A DNA stretch of 64,000 nt from Candidatus Alcyoniella australis (GTDB taxonomy: Bacteria; Lernaellota; Lernaellaia; JAVCCG01; Alcyoniellaceae): NCBI GenBank assembly GCA_030765605.1, contig JAVCCG010000107.1, positions 20,380-84,379 on the forward strand, written 5' to 3'. The notes below the pieces were generated by a model. It ran no database searches. It worked only from the letters and a program-made list of their open reading frames with translations, and was not told the origin of the DNA. This document shows positions 9,011-17,440 of this stretch, piece by piece. How positions within the stretch are numbered: position 1 is the first letter of the stretch; each line of letters opens with the position of its first letter. A program made the translations under genes and the position numbers.

Positions 9011-10189
9011 TTAGTAGGCCGCCTTCAGAGTCTCGAGCACCGCTTCCTCCTCGACCTCGCGAGGGTTATAGAAGGTCGTGCCGTCCATTACAGCAGCTGC
9101 CGCGATCTTTTCCAGGCCGTCCTCGGGTACACCGGCCTGGCTAAGCTTGATCGGCAGGCCCGAGGAAGCGGCGAGCTTGTCTTGCAGCTCGCGCACCGCG
9201 TCGATCGCCTTGCGCGCGGCCGAAATCTCGTCCAGGCCATGGGTGTCCAGCCGCATCACCTGCGCCAGATCGCTCATCTGTTTGGGCACTTCCTCGAGGT
9301 TGTACTCCATACCGTAGGGCAGCAGGATCGCGTTGGCCACGCCGTGGGGCACGCCGTAGAGGCCGCCGGTGGCATGGGCCATCGAGTGCACGACTCCGAC
9401 CATCGAGTGGCTGAAAGCCGCGCCGGCAAAGGTCGCGGCGACCAATACCTTGCTGCGCGCTTCGAGGTTGTCGCCCTGGCTGACCGCGATCGGCAGAAAC
9501 TCCATCAGCATCCGAACCGCCTGCGAGGCGAAGGCGTCGGAGGCCGGATTCTTCTGCAGACCCCAGAAGGCCTCCATCGCGTGGGTCAGCGCATCCATGC
9601 CCGTGGCCGCCGTAAGCTGCGCGGGCAGGCTCAGCGTCATCTCCGGATCGAGCACCGCCAGATTGGGAAGCATGTGCTTGTCCACGAAGCTGTTCTTGGT
9701 GTGGGTCTCCTCGTCGAGGATCACGGCCACCATCGTCACTTCCGAGCCGGTTCCCGCGGTGGTCGGAATCACGATCAGCGGCCGTAGCGGCTCGGTCAAC
9801 GTTTGTGCGCCGGAGTAGTCGTTCAACAGGTCGCCGCCGTTGGTGAACAGGATGTTCGCGGCCTTGGCCGAGTCGATCACGCTGCCGCCGCCGATCGCCA
9901 GAATCGAGTCGGCCCGCGCGTCGCGCGCCTGATCGCAGATCTGCTTGACGATCTTGATCTCGCTGTTGGGCGGAACCTGATCGAACACACCGGCGATCTC
10001 TAAGCCGCCGCTTGTGATCCCGTCCAGCACCGGCTGGACCAAACCGACCTTCTTATAGAGAATTTCATCGGTGACAACGAATGGTCTCTTAATTTTTAAA
10101 TCGCTGATTTCCGCGCTGAAATCCTTGGCCAGACCAGGTCCGTATACAATCCTGGTGGGATGCCAAAACTCAAAAAAATCCGGCAGCAT
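9011..10189 (-). CDS. Iron-containing (group III) alcohol dehydrogenase
   Basis: A 392-residue Fe-ADH. The NAD(P)-binding segment ILAIGGGSVID (about residue 95) and PTTAGTGSE are followed by the metal ligands in TGMDALTHAMEAF (Asp, His) and in the His-rich VHSMAHATGGLYGVPHG region. Group III enzymes interconvert alcohols and aldehydes with NAD(P) and Fe or Zn. This is the first gene of the minus-strand operon: it has a near-consensus promoter 43 bases upstream and AAAGGA 9 bases before the ATG. Aldehyde made here could feed the AOR-family enzyme two genes downstream. The natural alcohol is not inferable. Confidence 0.88.
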   Translation of the reverse strand: MLPDFFEFWHPTRIVYGPGLAKDFSAEISDLKIKRPFVVTDEILYKKVGLVQPVLDGITSGGLEIAGVFDQVPPNSEIKIVKQICDQARDARADSILAIGGGSVIDSAKAANILFTNGGDLLNDYSGAQTLTEPLRPLIVIPTTAGTGSEVTMVAVILDEETHTKNSFVDKHMLPNLAVLDPEMTLSLPAQLTAATGMDALTHAMEAFWGLQKNPASDAFASQAVRMLMEFLPIAVSQGDNLEARSKVLVAATFAGAAFSHSMVGVVHSMAHATGGLYGVPHGVANAILLPYGMEYNLEEVPKQMSDLAQVMRLDTHGLDEISAARKAIDAVRELQDKLAASSGLPIKLSQAGVPEDGLEKIAAAAVMDGTTFYNPREVEEEAVLETLKAAY

Positions 10190-10231
10190 AACCGATGTCC
10201 TTTCGTTTTATTGCCCTAGATTGCGAGCAAT

Positions 10232-10260
10232 TTGATAGCACGCACATCCGGGTGTGTCAA
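10232..10260 (-). promoter_or_regulatory. Sigma70-type promoter of the alcohol dehydrogenase/mutase operon
   Basis: On the minus strand, TTGACA (10260-10255) is followed after 17 bases by TATCAA (10237-10232). The -35 is perfect and the -10 matches 4 of 6. The predicted start near 10225 leaves a leader of about 36 bases containing the AAAGGA ribosome site. Confidence 0.65.
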
Positions 10261-10369
10261 TCCAGAGTCACCGCGTTGTGATTTCCGTCTTGACCGCAAT
10301 CTGACGCTGTCAGCAAGTGAGCTGCAATGATACACCACGCCGCCTGGAGTCGAAAGCGTAAGGCATCGC

Positions 10370-10398
10370 TTGATCGCTGCTGCGGCCGCGGATACAAT
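10370..10398 (+). promoter_or_regulatory. Sigma70-type promoter placing the start at the ATG (leaderless mRNA)
   Basis: TTGATC (10370-10375), a 17-base spacer and TACAAT (10393-10398, 5 of 6 matches). The start codon ATG is at 10407-10409, only 8 bases after the -10 box. The predicted transcript therefore begins at or within two bases of the ATG. No ribosome site is present in the eight bases between. Confidence 0.5.
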
Positions 10399-10406
10399 CG
10401 GCCGCC

Positions 10407-11636
10407 ATGAGTTCAGAAGTAAAGTTCAACGCCAAGTCGCGGCAGGCATCACGTCGGCTGCTGGTACTGCTGGAGACCGTAGAGGACTTCGAGCAGAACC
10501 TCGACCTCTACGTGCAGGACGGCGGGCAGATCGACGAGGATTTCCTGCCGACACTCGACCGCCTGCGGCAGCTGATTACCGAGGATTCCACAGAACTCGC
10601 CGGGGTGCTGTGCGAGGTCAGCGAGCCGTTTCAGGAGGGGCTGCTCGAATGGGCGGTCGCCTACAAGCGCGCCGACATGCTCGAGGCCTGGCTTTCGCAC
10701 GCCGACCGCTCGATGGCCAAGGTAATCAAACGGCTGGCGCACACGCTCAAGACCCAGGGGATCCAGATCGAGGATCGGCGCGAGCGGCGCTCGTTGAAGA
10801 TCGAGCCGGAGAAGCTCGAGGCGCCGCCCTCGCTGGTCAGCGCCACCGACAGTCAGGGCGAGCACGTTGTCTGGCTGGCGCGCGAAAATCCGCGCGGCGT
10901 GCGCACGCTGCAGGCGATCCTCTCTCCACAGCGCGGCGTGGCCAATTTCGACATGTACGAGGTCTCGCGCAGCGAGTACCGCAAGATGATCCGCGAGATC
11001 ACTGTGGGCGACGAGTTCTTCATCACCGAGGCGCCCACCGCATACGCGTTGTACCTGCTGCGGCGTTACGTCGACATAGGGCAGCCGCCGGATCGTTTCA
11101 TCACCTCGCTGACGATGATCTCATCGGGCATCGAGCCTCCGGCCGACGACCCGCTGCTCTCGACGCTCCCCGCGCCTACCGACGCAATCGCCGCGGAGGT
11201 GATGCGAACCAGCGACCGCTTGCACGATCTGGAGCCGTTCAAGCATTTCGTGCCCGACCGCAGCGCTGTGATGGATCTGGAACACAAGCTGTACAACCTG
11301 GAGCACAGCGAGCTGATGGTCGACGAGCAACAGCGCCGCGAACAGATCGGTATCACCCTCAACAAGGCGATCGACGACTTCTTTAAGAGTTCGGCCGTGA
11401 TCCAGCGGATTCGCGACATGGCCGCACTGTTGCACCTGATGGGCCGTCCCGAGCAACGCAACTTGGCGCGGGCCACGGCCGAGCTGCTGGAAAGCGGCGA
11501 GTGTTTGCCGCACACGGTTCCGTTCGCATTGCGCACGTTCAGCAAGATCTTCACGCGCTGGCCCCTCGACGCCCCGGAAGAGACCGAACCCGAAGCGGGC
11601 TCCGAGTCCGGCGGGCTGATCGTGGCCGGACGATGA
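10407..11636 (+). CDS. Unknown protein, mixed alpha/beta, 409 residues
   Basis: I do not recognise this protein. It is soluble, with no signal peptide or membrane segment, and rich in charged residues. Residues about 1-130 are predicted mostly helical (repeated Asp/Glu/Leu patterns). About 145-235 looks alpha/beta, and about 265-390 is helical again (MDLEHKLYNLEHSELMVDEQQ, then a segment with KAIDDFF and RDMAALLHLMG). The start is ATG 10407 without a ribosome site but directly behind a promoter. The stop is four bases before the radical SAM gene, so the two form one operon and may act together. Base composition matches the neighbours. Confidence 0.7.
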   Translation: MSSEVKFNAKSRQASRRLLVLLETVEDFEQNLDLYVQDGGQIDEDFLPTLDRLRQLITEDSTELAGVLCEVSEPFQEGLLEWAVAYKRADMLEAWLSHADRSMAKVIKRLAHTLKTQGIQIEDRRERRSLKIEPEKLEAPPSLVSATDSQGEHVVWLARENPRGVRTLQAILSPQRGVANFDMYEVSRSEYRKMIREITVGDEFFITEAPTAYALYLLRRYVDIGQPPDRFITSLTMISSGIEPPADDPLLSTLPAPTDAIAAEVMRTSDRLHDLEPFKHFVPDRSAVMDLEHKLYNLEHSELMVDEQQRREQIGITLNKAIDDFFKSSAVIQRIRDMAALLHLMGRPEQRNLARATAELLESGECLPHTVPFALRTFSKIFTRWPLDAPEETEPEAGSESGGLIVAGR

Positions 11637-11640
11637 TTCG

Positions 11641-13089
11641 ATGAGAGTCGCGCTGGTCCATCCGCCGGAGTCGGTCCAGAGCATCGGCTCCGAGATCGTT
11701 CAGCACCCGATCAACATCGCCAGCATCGCCGCCTACATCCGCCGCGAAAACGACGCCGAGGTCGAGCTGTGGGACTACGCCGTGCTCGACCACCCCAGCG
11801 AGGACTTCCGCGAACGGATGCGCCGCTTCAAGCCGCAGATCGTCGGCTTCTCGTGCATGACCCCGTTGATCGTTCAGGGGGCGGAGTTGGCACGGATCGC
11901 AAAGCAGGAAGACCCCGAGGTGTTGGTCGTGGTCGGCGGGCCCCACGTTTCGGCGATCCCCGAGCACACCCTGGAGCAATACGAGAGTTTCGACATCAGC
12001 GCCATCGGCGAGGGCGAACAGACGATGTCCGAGATCATCCACGCGCTGGAGCACGGACTGCCGCTGGAGAACATCGCCTCCACCGCAGTGCGCATTGACG
12101 GCGCCATCCGGCGCAACGAGCTGCGTGATCTGATCCACGATCTGGACGACCTGCCCTACCCGGCCCGCGACCTGATCGACCTCGAGCTGTACAAGGGCTC
12201 GAGCTCGCCGGGCCTGGACAGCTCGTTGCAGCGAATCACCGAACTGTTCACCTCCCGCGGATGCCCGATGAATTGCATCTTTTGCGCCAGCGCAGTGACG
12301 CACCGCAACAAAGTGCGTTTCCGCTCGGCCGAACATGTACTTGGTGAAGTGCGACAGTGCGTCGAGCAGTACGGCATCCAGCATTTCACCATCGACGACG
12401 ACACCTTTACCTACGGCCACAAGCGGCTGACCGCGATCTGCGATGGGTTGCGCGAACTGGGCGTAAGCTGGGATTGTGACAGCCGCGTGGATTCGGTCAA
12501 TCCCGAGGTGCTCAAGATGATGGCCGACTCGGGCTGCAAAAAGATCGCCTTCGGCGTTGAGACCGGCAGCCCGCGGATGCTCGAACTGATCAAGAAACAA
12601 ATCACGGTCGAGCAAATCGAGGACGGCTTCGACTGGGCGCATCGCGCCGGAATTCTCACATCAGCCTTCATCATGATCGGAAGCCACCCCAGCGAGACCA
12701 TCGAAGACCTCGACCAAACCCTGGCCCTGATAAAGCGCATCCGCCCGGACTTCGTGCTGGTCTACATCGCGGTGCCCTACCCCGGGACCGAGCTGTACCA
12801 CATCATGCACGACCAGGAGCTGGTGTTCACCGAGGACTGGAACGAGTACGACATCGTGCGCACGATCCCCAAGTGGCGCACCGAAAACTTCTCGCCCGAT
12901 CAACTCGTGGCCCTACAAGAGAAGCTCTACCGCAAGATCTACTTCACGCCGCGCTTTATCGCGCAAAAGCTGTTCGCGATCCGCTCATTGGACGACTTCC
13001 GCTATATGTGGGACAAGGGATTTTCGCTGCTGAGCTTCCTGGGCGACCGGCGCAAGCAGAGTAAAATCTCGGCGCCTTCCGGCGACTGA
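11641..13089 (+). CDS. B12-binding-domain radical SAM protein
   Basis: A 482-residue protein with an N-terminal cobalamin-binding-like domain (about 1-140; VGFSCMT and VVVGGPHVSAIPE). A radical SAM barrel follows with the cluster motif CPMNCIFC (CxxxCxxC) near residue 212. This class contains methyltransferases and ring-rearranging enzymes of lipids, hopanoids, antibiotics and cofactors. DGHxxG, the classic B12 ligand motif, is absent, as in many members of this class, which may bind B12 base-off or not at all. It is adjacent to an unknown gene (4 bases) and converges with a GT2 gene. The segment DDDTFTY after the cluster is typical for the family. The substrate is unknown. Confidence 0.82.
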   Translation: MRVALVHPPESVQSIGSEIVQHPINIASIAAYIRRENDAEVELWDYAVLDHPSEDFRERMRRFKPQIVGFSCMTPLIVQGAELARIAKQEDPEVLVVVGGPHVSAIPEHTLEQYESFDISAIGEGEQTMSEIIHALEHGLPLENIASTAVRIDGAIRRNELRDLIHDLDDLPYPARDLIDLELYKGSSSPGLDSSLQRITELFTSRGCPMNCIFCASAVTHRNKVRFRSAEHVLGEVRQCVEQYGIQHFTIDDDTFTYGHKRLTAICDGLRELGVSWDCDSRVDSVNPEVLKMMADSGCKKIAFGVETGSPRMLELIKKQITVEQIEDGFDWAHRAGILTSAFIMIGSHPSETIEDLDQTLALIKRIRPDFVLVYIAVPYPGTELYHIMHDQELVFTEDWNEYDIVRTIPKWRTENFSPDQLVALQEKLYRKIYFTPRFIAQKLFAIRSLDDFRYMWDKGFSLLSFLGDRRKQSKISAPSGD

Positions 13090-13099
13090 CCGTTCCGCG

Positions 13100-13807
13100 T
13101 CAGCCGTTCCTGGAAATCTTGCGCAACAACATCAGCTCGCGAAACCCGCGCCTGATGGCGCCGGCCGATCCGCCGGTCTGAAGTCCGCTGGGCCGCGGAC
13201 GGTGGGCGATCGGCACCTCGACCCAGTCCAGGCCGGCCTGCTTCCAGCGCAGGAAGATCGCGGCGTTGATCCCCGGTCCCTGGATCTGGAGCTGGTCAAG
13301 GCGCAATGCGTCGCGCGCCTGCCTGGTCATCAGCTTGAAAGCACAGTTCACGTCGCGCACCCGCACGCGCAGCAGTACGTTGACCATCGCAGTCCAAACC
13401 CTGCCGTAGAGCAACCGGTGCCAGGGGTCGGCCCGCGGGCTGCGATAGCCCACAACCACATCGACCCCTGCGCTTTGCTGCGCCGCAAGCAGCGTACCGA
13501 TTTGCGCGAGGTCGAACTGCAGATCAGCGTCGGAGAACATGATCAGCTCCGAATCCGCAGCTGACAATCCGCTGATCAGCGCCGCGCCGTAGCCGCGGTT
13601 GTGCGGATGATGTACGGCCGTAATCAGCGGATCGGCCAGAGCCAGCTCGCGAATCAGCTCGGTGGAGCCGTCGTCCGAGCCATCGTCAACCAGCACCAGC
13701 CGCGCAGCGCAGCCGCAGGCCTCCAGCGCTGCGCGCGCCTGAGCCACCAGCGCCGGGAGCAACTGGACCTCGTTGTAAATCGGGAAAACAGCGCTGATAT
13801 CGGCCAT
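13100..13807 (-). CDS. Family 2 glycosyltransferase (dolichyl-/polyprenyl-phosphate type)
   Basis: A 235-residue GT-A fold enzyme with FPIYNE at the N terminus, LVDDGSDDGS (nucleotide-binding acidic residues), the PHNRGYGAALISG block and the metal-binding MFSDADLQ. The VGYRSPRADP and late VPIAHRPRPSG motifs follow the pattern of DPM1-like polyprenyl-phosphate mannosyl/glucosyltransferases. There is no C-terminal membrane domain. It probably transfers a sugar from a nucleotide donor to a lipid phosphate at the inner face of the membrane. It is a single gene, convergent with the radical SAM gene at a distance of 10 bases. Confidence 0.82.
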   Translation of the reverse strand: MADISAVFPIYNEVQLLPALVAQARAALEACGCAARLVLVDDGSDDGSTELIRELALADPLITAVHHPHNRGYGAALISGLSAADSELIMFSDADLQFDLAQIGTLLAAQQSAGVDVVVGYRSPRADPWHRLLYGRVWTAMVNVLLRVRVRDVNCAFKLMTRQARDALRLDQLQIQGPGINAAIFLRWKQAGLDWVEVPIAHRPRPSGLQTGGSAGAIRRGFRELMLLRKISRNG

Positions 13808-13870
13808 CGACGAATCCTAACCATCGCCCGTGCGCTTTACAAGGCGACCCCTGATCCTCCCCCCGCGTTC

Positions 13871-13899
13871 TTGACACCTCCAATGCGCCGTGATACTTA
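13871..13899 (+). promoter_or_regulatory. Sigma70-like promoter for the receiver-like gene
   Basis: A perfect TTGACA (13871-13876), a 17-base spacer and TACTTA (13894-13899) preceded by TG at -15/-14 (extended -10). The -10 itself is weak. The predicted start is about 25 bases before the TTG start codon. Confidence 0.4.
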
Positions 13900-13928
13900 G
13901 CCCAAGCATCTGTTAATTGAGGGTTATA

Positions 13929-14693
13929 TTGAGTAAGACCGTCCTGCTCGCACAGCATAGCAGCACCATTGATCAGGCCGTGCGCCTGAGCTTGGCAGGC
14001 TATGGCCTGCGCTATGTGGTGTGTAAAAGCAGTGAGCAGATCGTTTCCGCCTGCAGAAGCAATCAGCCGCACCTAGTGATCTGTGACCTGCGTTCGGGAA
14101 ACGACCGCATGCTCGAGGTCTGCAATCAGCTCAAGTCCGACACCGAGCTGCAAACGATCCCGCTGATCGTACTGCAGTCCCAGGGCTCGGAGCCGTTGGA
14201 AGCGGCGGATCATCAGCTTGAAAAACCGTTTCGCGCCGAGCAATTGCGCGAGTTGGTCGAGACCTCGTTCAAGTCCGGGGAGGCCCGCGCCGACGACGCG
14301 GCAGGCCGCGACTCGATGATCTACCACCAGATCTACGACCCTGACACCGGAAATATGGTCGACGAATCGATCATTCCCAAGGAATTGGGCGGAACCTTCA
14401 GCCCGCTGTCCGGGATTGAAGCGGACTTCAACCCGACTGCGGACGCGCAGTCCCAGGAGCCTGCCGCCACGCAGCTCAATGCCGAGCAGTATCAACGACT
14501 GACCAAGGCCGTTGAAGAACAGGTATCGCAGATCATCTCCCAGTGGCTGGAAAAATACGCCGAGAAAGAGCTGCGCAAGGTCATTGTATCCAGCGCCAGG
14601 GACGTCATCGAAAGCAAGATCGACCAGTCCCTGCCCAAGCTGATCCAGGGCGTAGTCCGGCAACAACTGCTGTCCCTTAAAAATAAACGCTGA
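13929..14693 (+). CDS. Receiver-like protein with helical C-terminal domain
   Basis: A 254-residue protein. Residues 1-115 follow a response-regulator receiver: LVICDLRSG supplies the phosphoacceptor Asp and LEKPF the conserved Lys. The N-terminal acidic pair that binds magnesium is absent, however (LLAQHSST in place of VDDxxx). After a linker, the last 75 residues are a long helical domain (EEQVSQIISQWLEKYAEKEL onward). It is reminiscent of the C-terminal oligomerisation region seen in some deltaproteobacterial receivers and in PopZ. The start is TTG 13929, chosen because GAGGG lies 5 bases before it; an upstream TTG at 13917 has no such site. It probably acts as a polarity or signalling adaptor rather than as a DNA-binding regulator. 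Confidence 0.65.
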   Translation: MSKTVLLAQHSSTIDQAVRLSLAGYGLRYVVCKSSEQIVSACRSNQPHLVICDLRSGNDRMLEVCNQLKSDTELQTIPLIVLQSQGSEPLEAADHQLEKPFRAEQLRELVETSFKSGEARADDAAGRDSMIYHQIYDPDTGNMVDESIIPKELGGTFSPLSGIEADFNPTADAQSQEPAATQLNAEQYQRLTKAVEEQVSQIISQWLEKYAEKELRKVIVSSARDVIESKIDQSLPKLIQGVVRQQLLSLKNKR

Positions 14694-14752
14694 CCGGGTC
14701 AACCGGTTAAACTACCGAATCACCACCCCACGTTGGGTTGACGAGGACGATG

Positions 14753-17437
14753 ATGAGCGATAGCCGCAGCAACGAGATGGAAAAGACCTACAGCCCCGAC
14801 GATCTCGAACAGCGCTGGTACGAATACTGGGAACGCATCGGCGCGTTCCGCGCCGGCGAGGGCGACGAACGCGAGGCGTTCTCGATCGTGATCCCCCCGC
14901 CCAACGTCACCGGCTCGCTGCACATGGGGCACGCGTTCAACAATACGCTGCAGGACATCCTGGCGCGCTACCACCGGATGATCGGCCACAACGTGTTGTG
15001 GATGCCCGGCACGGACCACGCGGGGATCGCCACCCAAAATGTGGTCGAGCGCCAACTGGCCGCCGAGGGCAGCTCGCGCCACGAGCTGGGCCGCGAGAAG
15101 TTCATCGAGCGCGTCTGGGAATGGAAGCAACAGTACGGCGACCGGATCATCGAACAGCTCAAGCACATGGGCTGCTCCTGCGACTGGGACCGCCTGCGGT
15201 TCACAATGGACGAGGGGCTGTCCAAAGCCGTGCGCAAGGTGTTCGTCACCCTCTATAAAGAGGGGCTGATCTATCGCGGCCAGTACCTGACCAACTGGTG
15301 CCCGCGCTGCGAAACCGCACTGAGCGACCTCGAAGTCGAGCACGAGGACCAGCAGGGCCATTTGTGGCACATCAAGTATCCGCTGGCCGACGGCAGCGGC
15401 GAATTGATCGTGGCCACCACCCGGCCCGAGACGATGTTCGGCGACACGGCGGTGGCCGTTAATCCCGCGGACGAACGCTACGCGGATTTCATCGGTAAGC
15501 AGGTGGTCCTGCCGCTGGTGGGCAAACAGATCCCGGTGATCGCCGACGACTATGTGAGCATGGAATTCGGCACCGGCGCGCTGAAGATCACCCCGGCCCA
15601 CGACCCCAACGACTTTGAGATCGGCCTGCGACACAGCCTGCCGATGGTCAAGGTGATCGACGAGCGCGGAGTCATCGCCTCGGACGTGGAAGAGACCGGG
15701 CGCTACGCGGGCATGGAGCGCAACGCGGCGCGCGCCGCGGCCGTGGCCGATCTGGAGTCCCAGGGGCTGCTGCACAAGGTCGAGGACTACGCGAGCTCCG
15801 TGGGGCACTGCTACCGCTGCAAGGAAATCATTGAGCCCAACCTCTCGGTGCAGTGGTTCGTCAAGACCAAACCGTTGGCCGAGCAGGCGATCAAGGCGGT
15901 GCGCGATGGACGCACGCGGATCGTGCCCGAGCTGTGGACCAAGACCTATTACAACTGGATGGAGAACATCCGCGATTGGTGCATCAGCCGCCAGATCTGG
16001 TGGGGACACCGCATCCCCGCCTGGCGCTGCCCCGAATGCCCCGACGTGCTGCTAGTCGAAGAGATCGATCCCACGAGCTGCCCCAACTGCGGCGGCAAAC
16101 TGGTCCAGGAAGAGGACGTGCTCGACACCTGGTTCTCCAGCGCGCTGTGGCCGTTCAGCACCATGGGCTGGCCCGAGCAGACCGACCTGCTCAAGACCTA
16201 CTACCCCACCAGCTGCCTGGTTACGGCCTTTGACATCCTGTTCTTCTGGGTGGCGCGGATGATGATGATGGGGCTCAAATTCATGGACGACGTGCCGTTC
16301 CATGACGTGTACATCCACGCCCTGGTGCGCGACGAGCACGGTCAGAAGATGAGCAAGAGCAAGGGCAACGTAGTCGACCCGTTGGTGATCGTCGACGAGT
16401 TCGGAGCGGATTCGTTCCGCTTCACATTGGCCAGCCTAGCGGCCCAGGGCCGCGACGTCGCACTCTCCAAACAACGCATCGCCGGCTACCGCCGGTTCGC
16501 CAACAAAATCTGGAACGCCGCGCGCTTCACCCTGAGCCACCTCGAGGGCTTCGAGCGTCCCTCGCAAGCGCCCTGCCCGCAGTCGCTGCCCGACCGCTGG
16601 ATCCTCTCCAAGTCGCGGCACACGGCGCAACTCGTGGGCCGGGCGATCGAGGAGTTCCGTTTCAACGACGCGGCGATGTTGACCTACGACTACATCTGGC
16701 ACACGTTCTGCGACTGGTACTTGGAGCTGATCAAACCCGCGCTGTATGACGACGACGCGCCCGCGGAGCAGCGCGAGCTGACCAAGCACGTGCTGTGCAC
16801 GGCGCTGGACTCCCTGCTGCGCATGCTGCATCCATTCATGCCCTTTGTCAGCGAGGATCTCTGGCAGCGACTGCCGGGCACCGGCGAGACGATCATGCTC
16901 AGCGAGTTCAACCCGCTGGGCCAGGAGCTGGTCGACGACGAGGCCGAGAGCAAGATGGATCTGGCGATCGAGGCGATCACCGCGATCCGCACGATCCGCG
17001 GCGAGATGAACATCGCCCCCTCGGTGAAAATGCAGGCCGTGGCGGTCGGCGACGAGCAGCAGCTTTCCGTGCTGCGCGGACTGGCCGACCTGGTGCGCGA
17101 CCAGGCCAAGCTCGAGAGCCTGATTGTCGATCCCGCGGCCCAGCGCCCGAAGACCGCGGCCGTGGCGCCGTTGGGCTCGATCACGATCTACGTGCCGCTG
17201 GCCGGCCTGGTCGACCTCGAGGCCGAAAGCACGCGGCTCAACAAAGAGATCGACAAGGTCGATAAAGACCTCTCCAAGATCAAGGCCAAGCTGGGCAACG
17301 AGAAATTTCTCACCCGCGCGCCCGAAGAGGTGGTCCAGCTCGAGCGCGAGCGCTACGAGCAGCTCGACGCTCGAAAAGCCAAGCTCGCCGACGCGCTTGA
17401 ACGCATTGAACTGATCCGCAGCGAAAGTGCGGTCTGA
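14753..17437 (+). CDS. valS: Valyl-tRNA synthetase
   Basis: An 894-residue class I synthetase that charges tRNA-Val. The HIGH box appears as SLHMGH near residue 58, after the ValRS-typical PPPNVTG; the KMSKS box is intact near residue 532. An editing (CP1) domain with the TTRPETMFGDTA motif lies between them. A small zinc-ribbon (CPEC and CPNC) sits within the connective region. The last 65 residues form the coiled coil typical of bacterial ValRS. ATG 14753 is favoured by GAGGA five bases upstream; ATG 14750 and TTG 14738 are alternatives. It is the first gene of a valS-nadC-birA-coaX run. No T-box-like leader fits in the 59-base gap upstream. Confidence 0.97.
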   Translation: MSDSRSNEMEKTYSPDDLEQRWYEYWERIGAFRAGEGDEREAFSIVIPPPNVTGSLHMGHAFNNTLQDILARYHRMIGHNVLWMPGTDHAGIATQNVVERQLAAEGSSRHELGREKFIERVWEWKQQYGDRIIEQLKHMGCSCDWDRLRFTMDEGLSKAVRKVFVTLYKEGLIYRGQYLTNWCPRCETALSDLEVEHEDQQGHLWHIKYPLADGSGELIVATTRPETMFGDTAVAVNPADERYADFIGKQVVLPLVGKQIPVIADDYVSMEFGTGALKITPAHDPNDFEIGLRHSLPMVKVIDERGVIASDVEETGRYAGMERNAARAAAVADLESQGLLHKVEDYASSVGHCYRCKEIIEPNLSVQWFVKTKPLAEQAIKAVRDGRTRIVPELWTKTYYNWMENIRDWCISRQIWWGHRIPAWRCPECPDVLLVEEIDPTSCPNCGGKLVQEEDVLDTWFSSALWPFSTMGWPEQTDLLKTYYPTSCLVTAFDILFFWVARMMMMGLKFMDDVPFHDVYIHALVRDEHGQKMSKSKGNVVDPLVIVDEFGADSFRFTLASLAAQGRDVALSKQRIAGYRRFANKIWNAARFTLSHLEGFERPSQAPCPQSLPDRWILSKSRHTAQLVGRAIEEFRFNDAAMLTYDYIWHTFCDWYLELIKPALYDDDAPAEQRELTKHVLCTALDSLLRMLHPFMPFVSEDLWQRLPGTGETIMLSEFNPLGQELVDDEAESKMDLAIEAITAIRTIRGEMNIAPSVKMQAVAVGDEQQLSVLRGLADLVRDQAKLESLIVDPAAQRPKTAAVAPLGSITIYVPLAGLVDLEAESTRLNKEIDKVDKDLSKIKAKLGNEKFLTRAPEEVVQLERERYEQLDARKAKLADALERIELIRSESAV

Positions 17438-17440
17438 GCG

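Noticed and set aside
14694..14752. Possible T-box or attenuator before valS
   Set aside because: Only 59 bases with no T-box sequence; the short CCGG-containing repeat is not a convincing hairpin-terminator.
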